A stretch of 18,295 nt of DNA, from positions 22,565-40,859 of the forward strand of contig BRYA01000350.1 of the NCBI GenBank assembly GCA_030267965.1, in the 5' to 3' direction. The notes beneath the pieces are model-generated. The model did not search any database. It was not told the origin of the DNA and worked only from the letters and a program-made list of their open reading frames with translations. This document shows, one piece after another, positions 17,908-18,295 of the stretch. This DNA comes from Triparma columacea (taxonomy: Eukaryota; Sar; Bolidophyceae; Parmales; Triparmaceae). How positions within the stretch are numbered: the first letter of the stretch is position 1; every line of letters begins with the position of its first letter. Made by a program: the position numbers and the translations under genes.

Positions 17908-18152
17908 AAAGAGGGAAGGAGAAGGGAGGATTAGGGGATGCATGTTGTAGTATCTTTTAAGGGGGGCTTTTGAGTTATCGTAATTTATTTACACTGCGAT
18001 TCCAAAAAACAAAAATCAAAAGCCCTTTCAGCACTGCCTTGCAAGCAAAAACAAATTTGAAGTCCAGCAGAGTCCCTTTAAAAAATTCGCTCTCCCCACT
18101 AATCCCCTGTACCCGTAGCGCCCCCGGATATACCCTAAATACCTTCTCCGCC

Positions 18153-18295
18153 ATGAAGATAACGCTCGACGAGTCTGACATCCTTTCAGTTATCAACTCA
18201 TACCTTAGGTACGAGGGGGGGAGTGTAGGGTTATTGAGGCTACCTGAAGAGGATAGTAACACGACGACCATAAAACTGACCCATTCCCCCCCCCC
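18153..18295 (+). CDS. Possible start of a gene, truncated by the window end
   Basis: From ATG 18153 the frame is open through the last base (47 codons). It begins with an amphipathic helical stretch (LDESDILSVINSYL), followed by a Gly/Leu segment and a Thr-rich segment. The beginning is loosely LisH-like, but no family can be claimed. A GTACGAG string at 18210 could be a donor, which would end exon 1 after about 19 codons. An opposing ORF of similar length overlaps it, so strand choice is uncertain. The 245-bp gap before it (17908-18152) holds the CLC 3' end and shows no other feature. The window ends in a C-run. Confidence 0.35.
   Translation, partial: MKITLDESDILSVINSYLRYEGGSVGLLRLPEEDSNTTTIKLTHSPP

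Noticed and set aside
17975..18271. 98-codon - strand ORF at the right edge
   Set aside because: No recognisable features; it overlaps the equally unproven + strand ORF at 18153. Neither can be settled without sequence beyond the window.

Overview
This window looks like nuclear DNA from a photosynthetic, flagellated or cilium-competent stramenopile alga. The evidence is spliceosomal introns of about 73 to 223 nt with GT..AG ends, the nuclear proteins Nopp140/SRP40 and Rrp6, two axonemal proteins (PACRG and a CFAP97-domain protein), and two proteins that begin with a signal peptide followed by an A|F cleavage context. That context is the 'ASAF'-type plastid-targeting signature of heterokont algae with secondary plastids. 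A bolidophyte/parmalean-like organism would fit, but this is a guess from gene content.

Layout, left to right. 1-1602 (+): 3' part of a multipass membrane protein of unknown family. 1648-2859 (-): compact Nopp140/SRP40 protein. 2961-6625 (+): Rrp6/EXOSC10 nuclear exosome exonuclease. 6626-7267: intergenic DNA with a core of about 20% GC. 7268-8978 (+): divergent aldehyde dehydrogenase whose stop codon lies in a tandem duplication of about 90 bp. 9166-11197 (-): SCT1/GPT2-type glycerol-3-phosphate acyltransferase. 11373-12773 (-): CFAP97/Hemingway-domain protein with an unassigned C-terminal region. 12891-14076 (+): PACRG. 14207-15193 (-): lysine-rich protein with an unrecognised domain and an 8-nt first coding exon. 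15422-16027 (-): small plastid-targeted protein with two membrane segments. 16209-17907 (+): plastid-targeted CLC chloride channel/transporter. 18153-18295 (+): possible start of another gene, cut by the window end.

Genes are tightly packed and alternate in orientation. Three head-to-head pairs share intergenic spaces of 101, 117 and 181 bp, and each pair appears functionally matched: nucleolar RNA processing (Nopp140 with Rrp6), cilium (CFAP97 protein with PACRG), and plastid membrane (2-TM protein with CLC). No tRNA, rRNA, CRISPR array or intact mobile element is visible. I saw no single, clearly new multi-gene system. The most unusual items are the matched divergent pairs, the very AT-rich island, the unassigned domains in the CFAP97-type and lysine-rich proteins, the altered CLC filter motif and the 8-nt coding exon. 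All splice junctions were inferred by eye from frame continuity, splice consensus and family knowledge.
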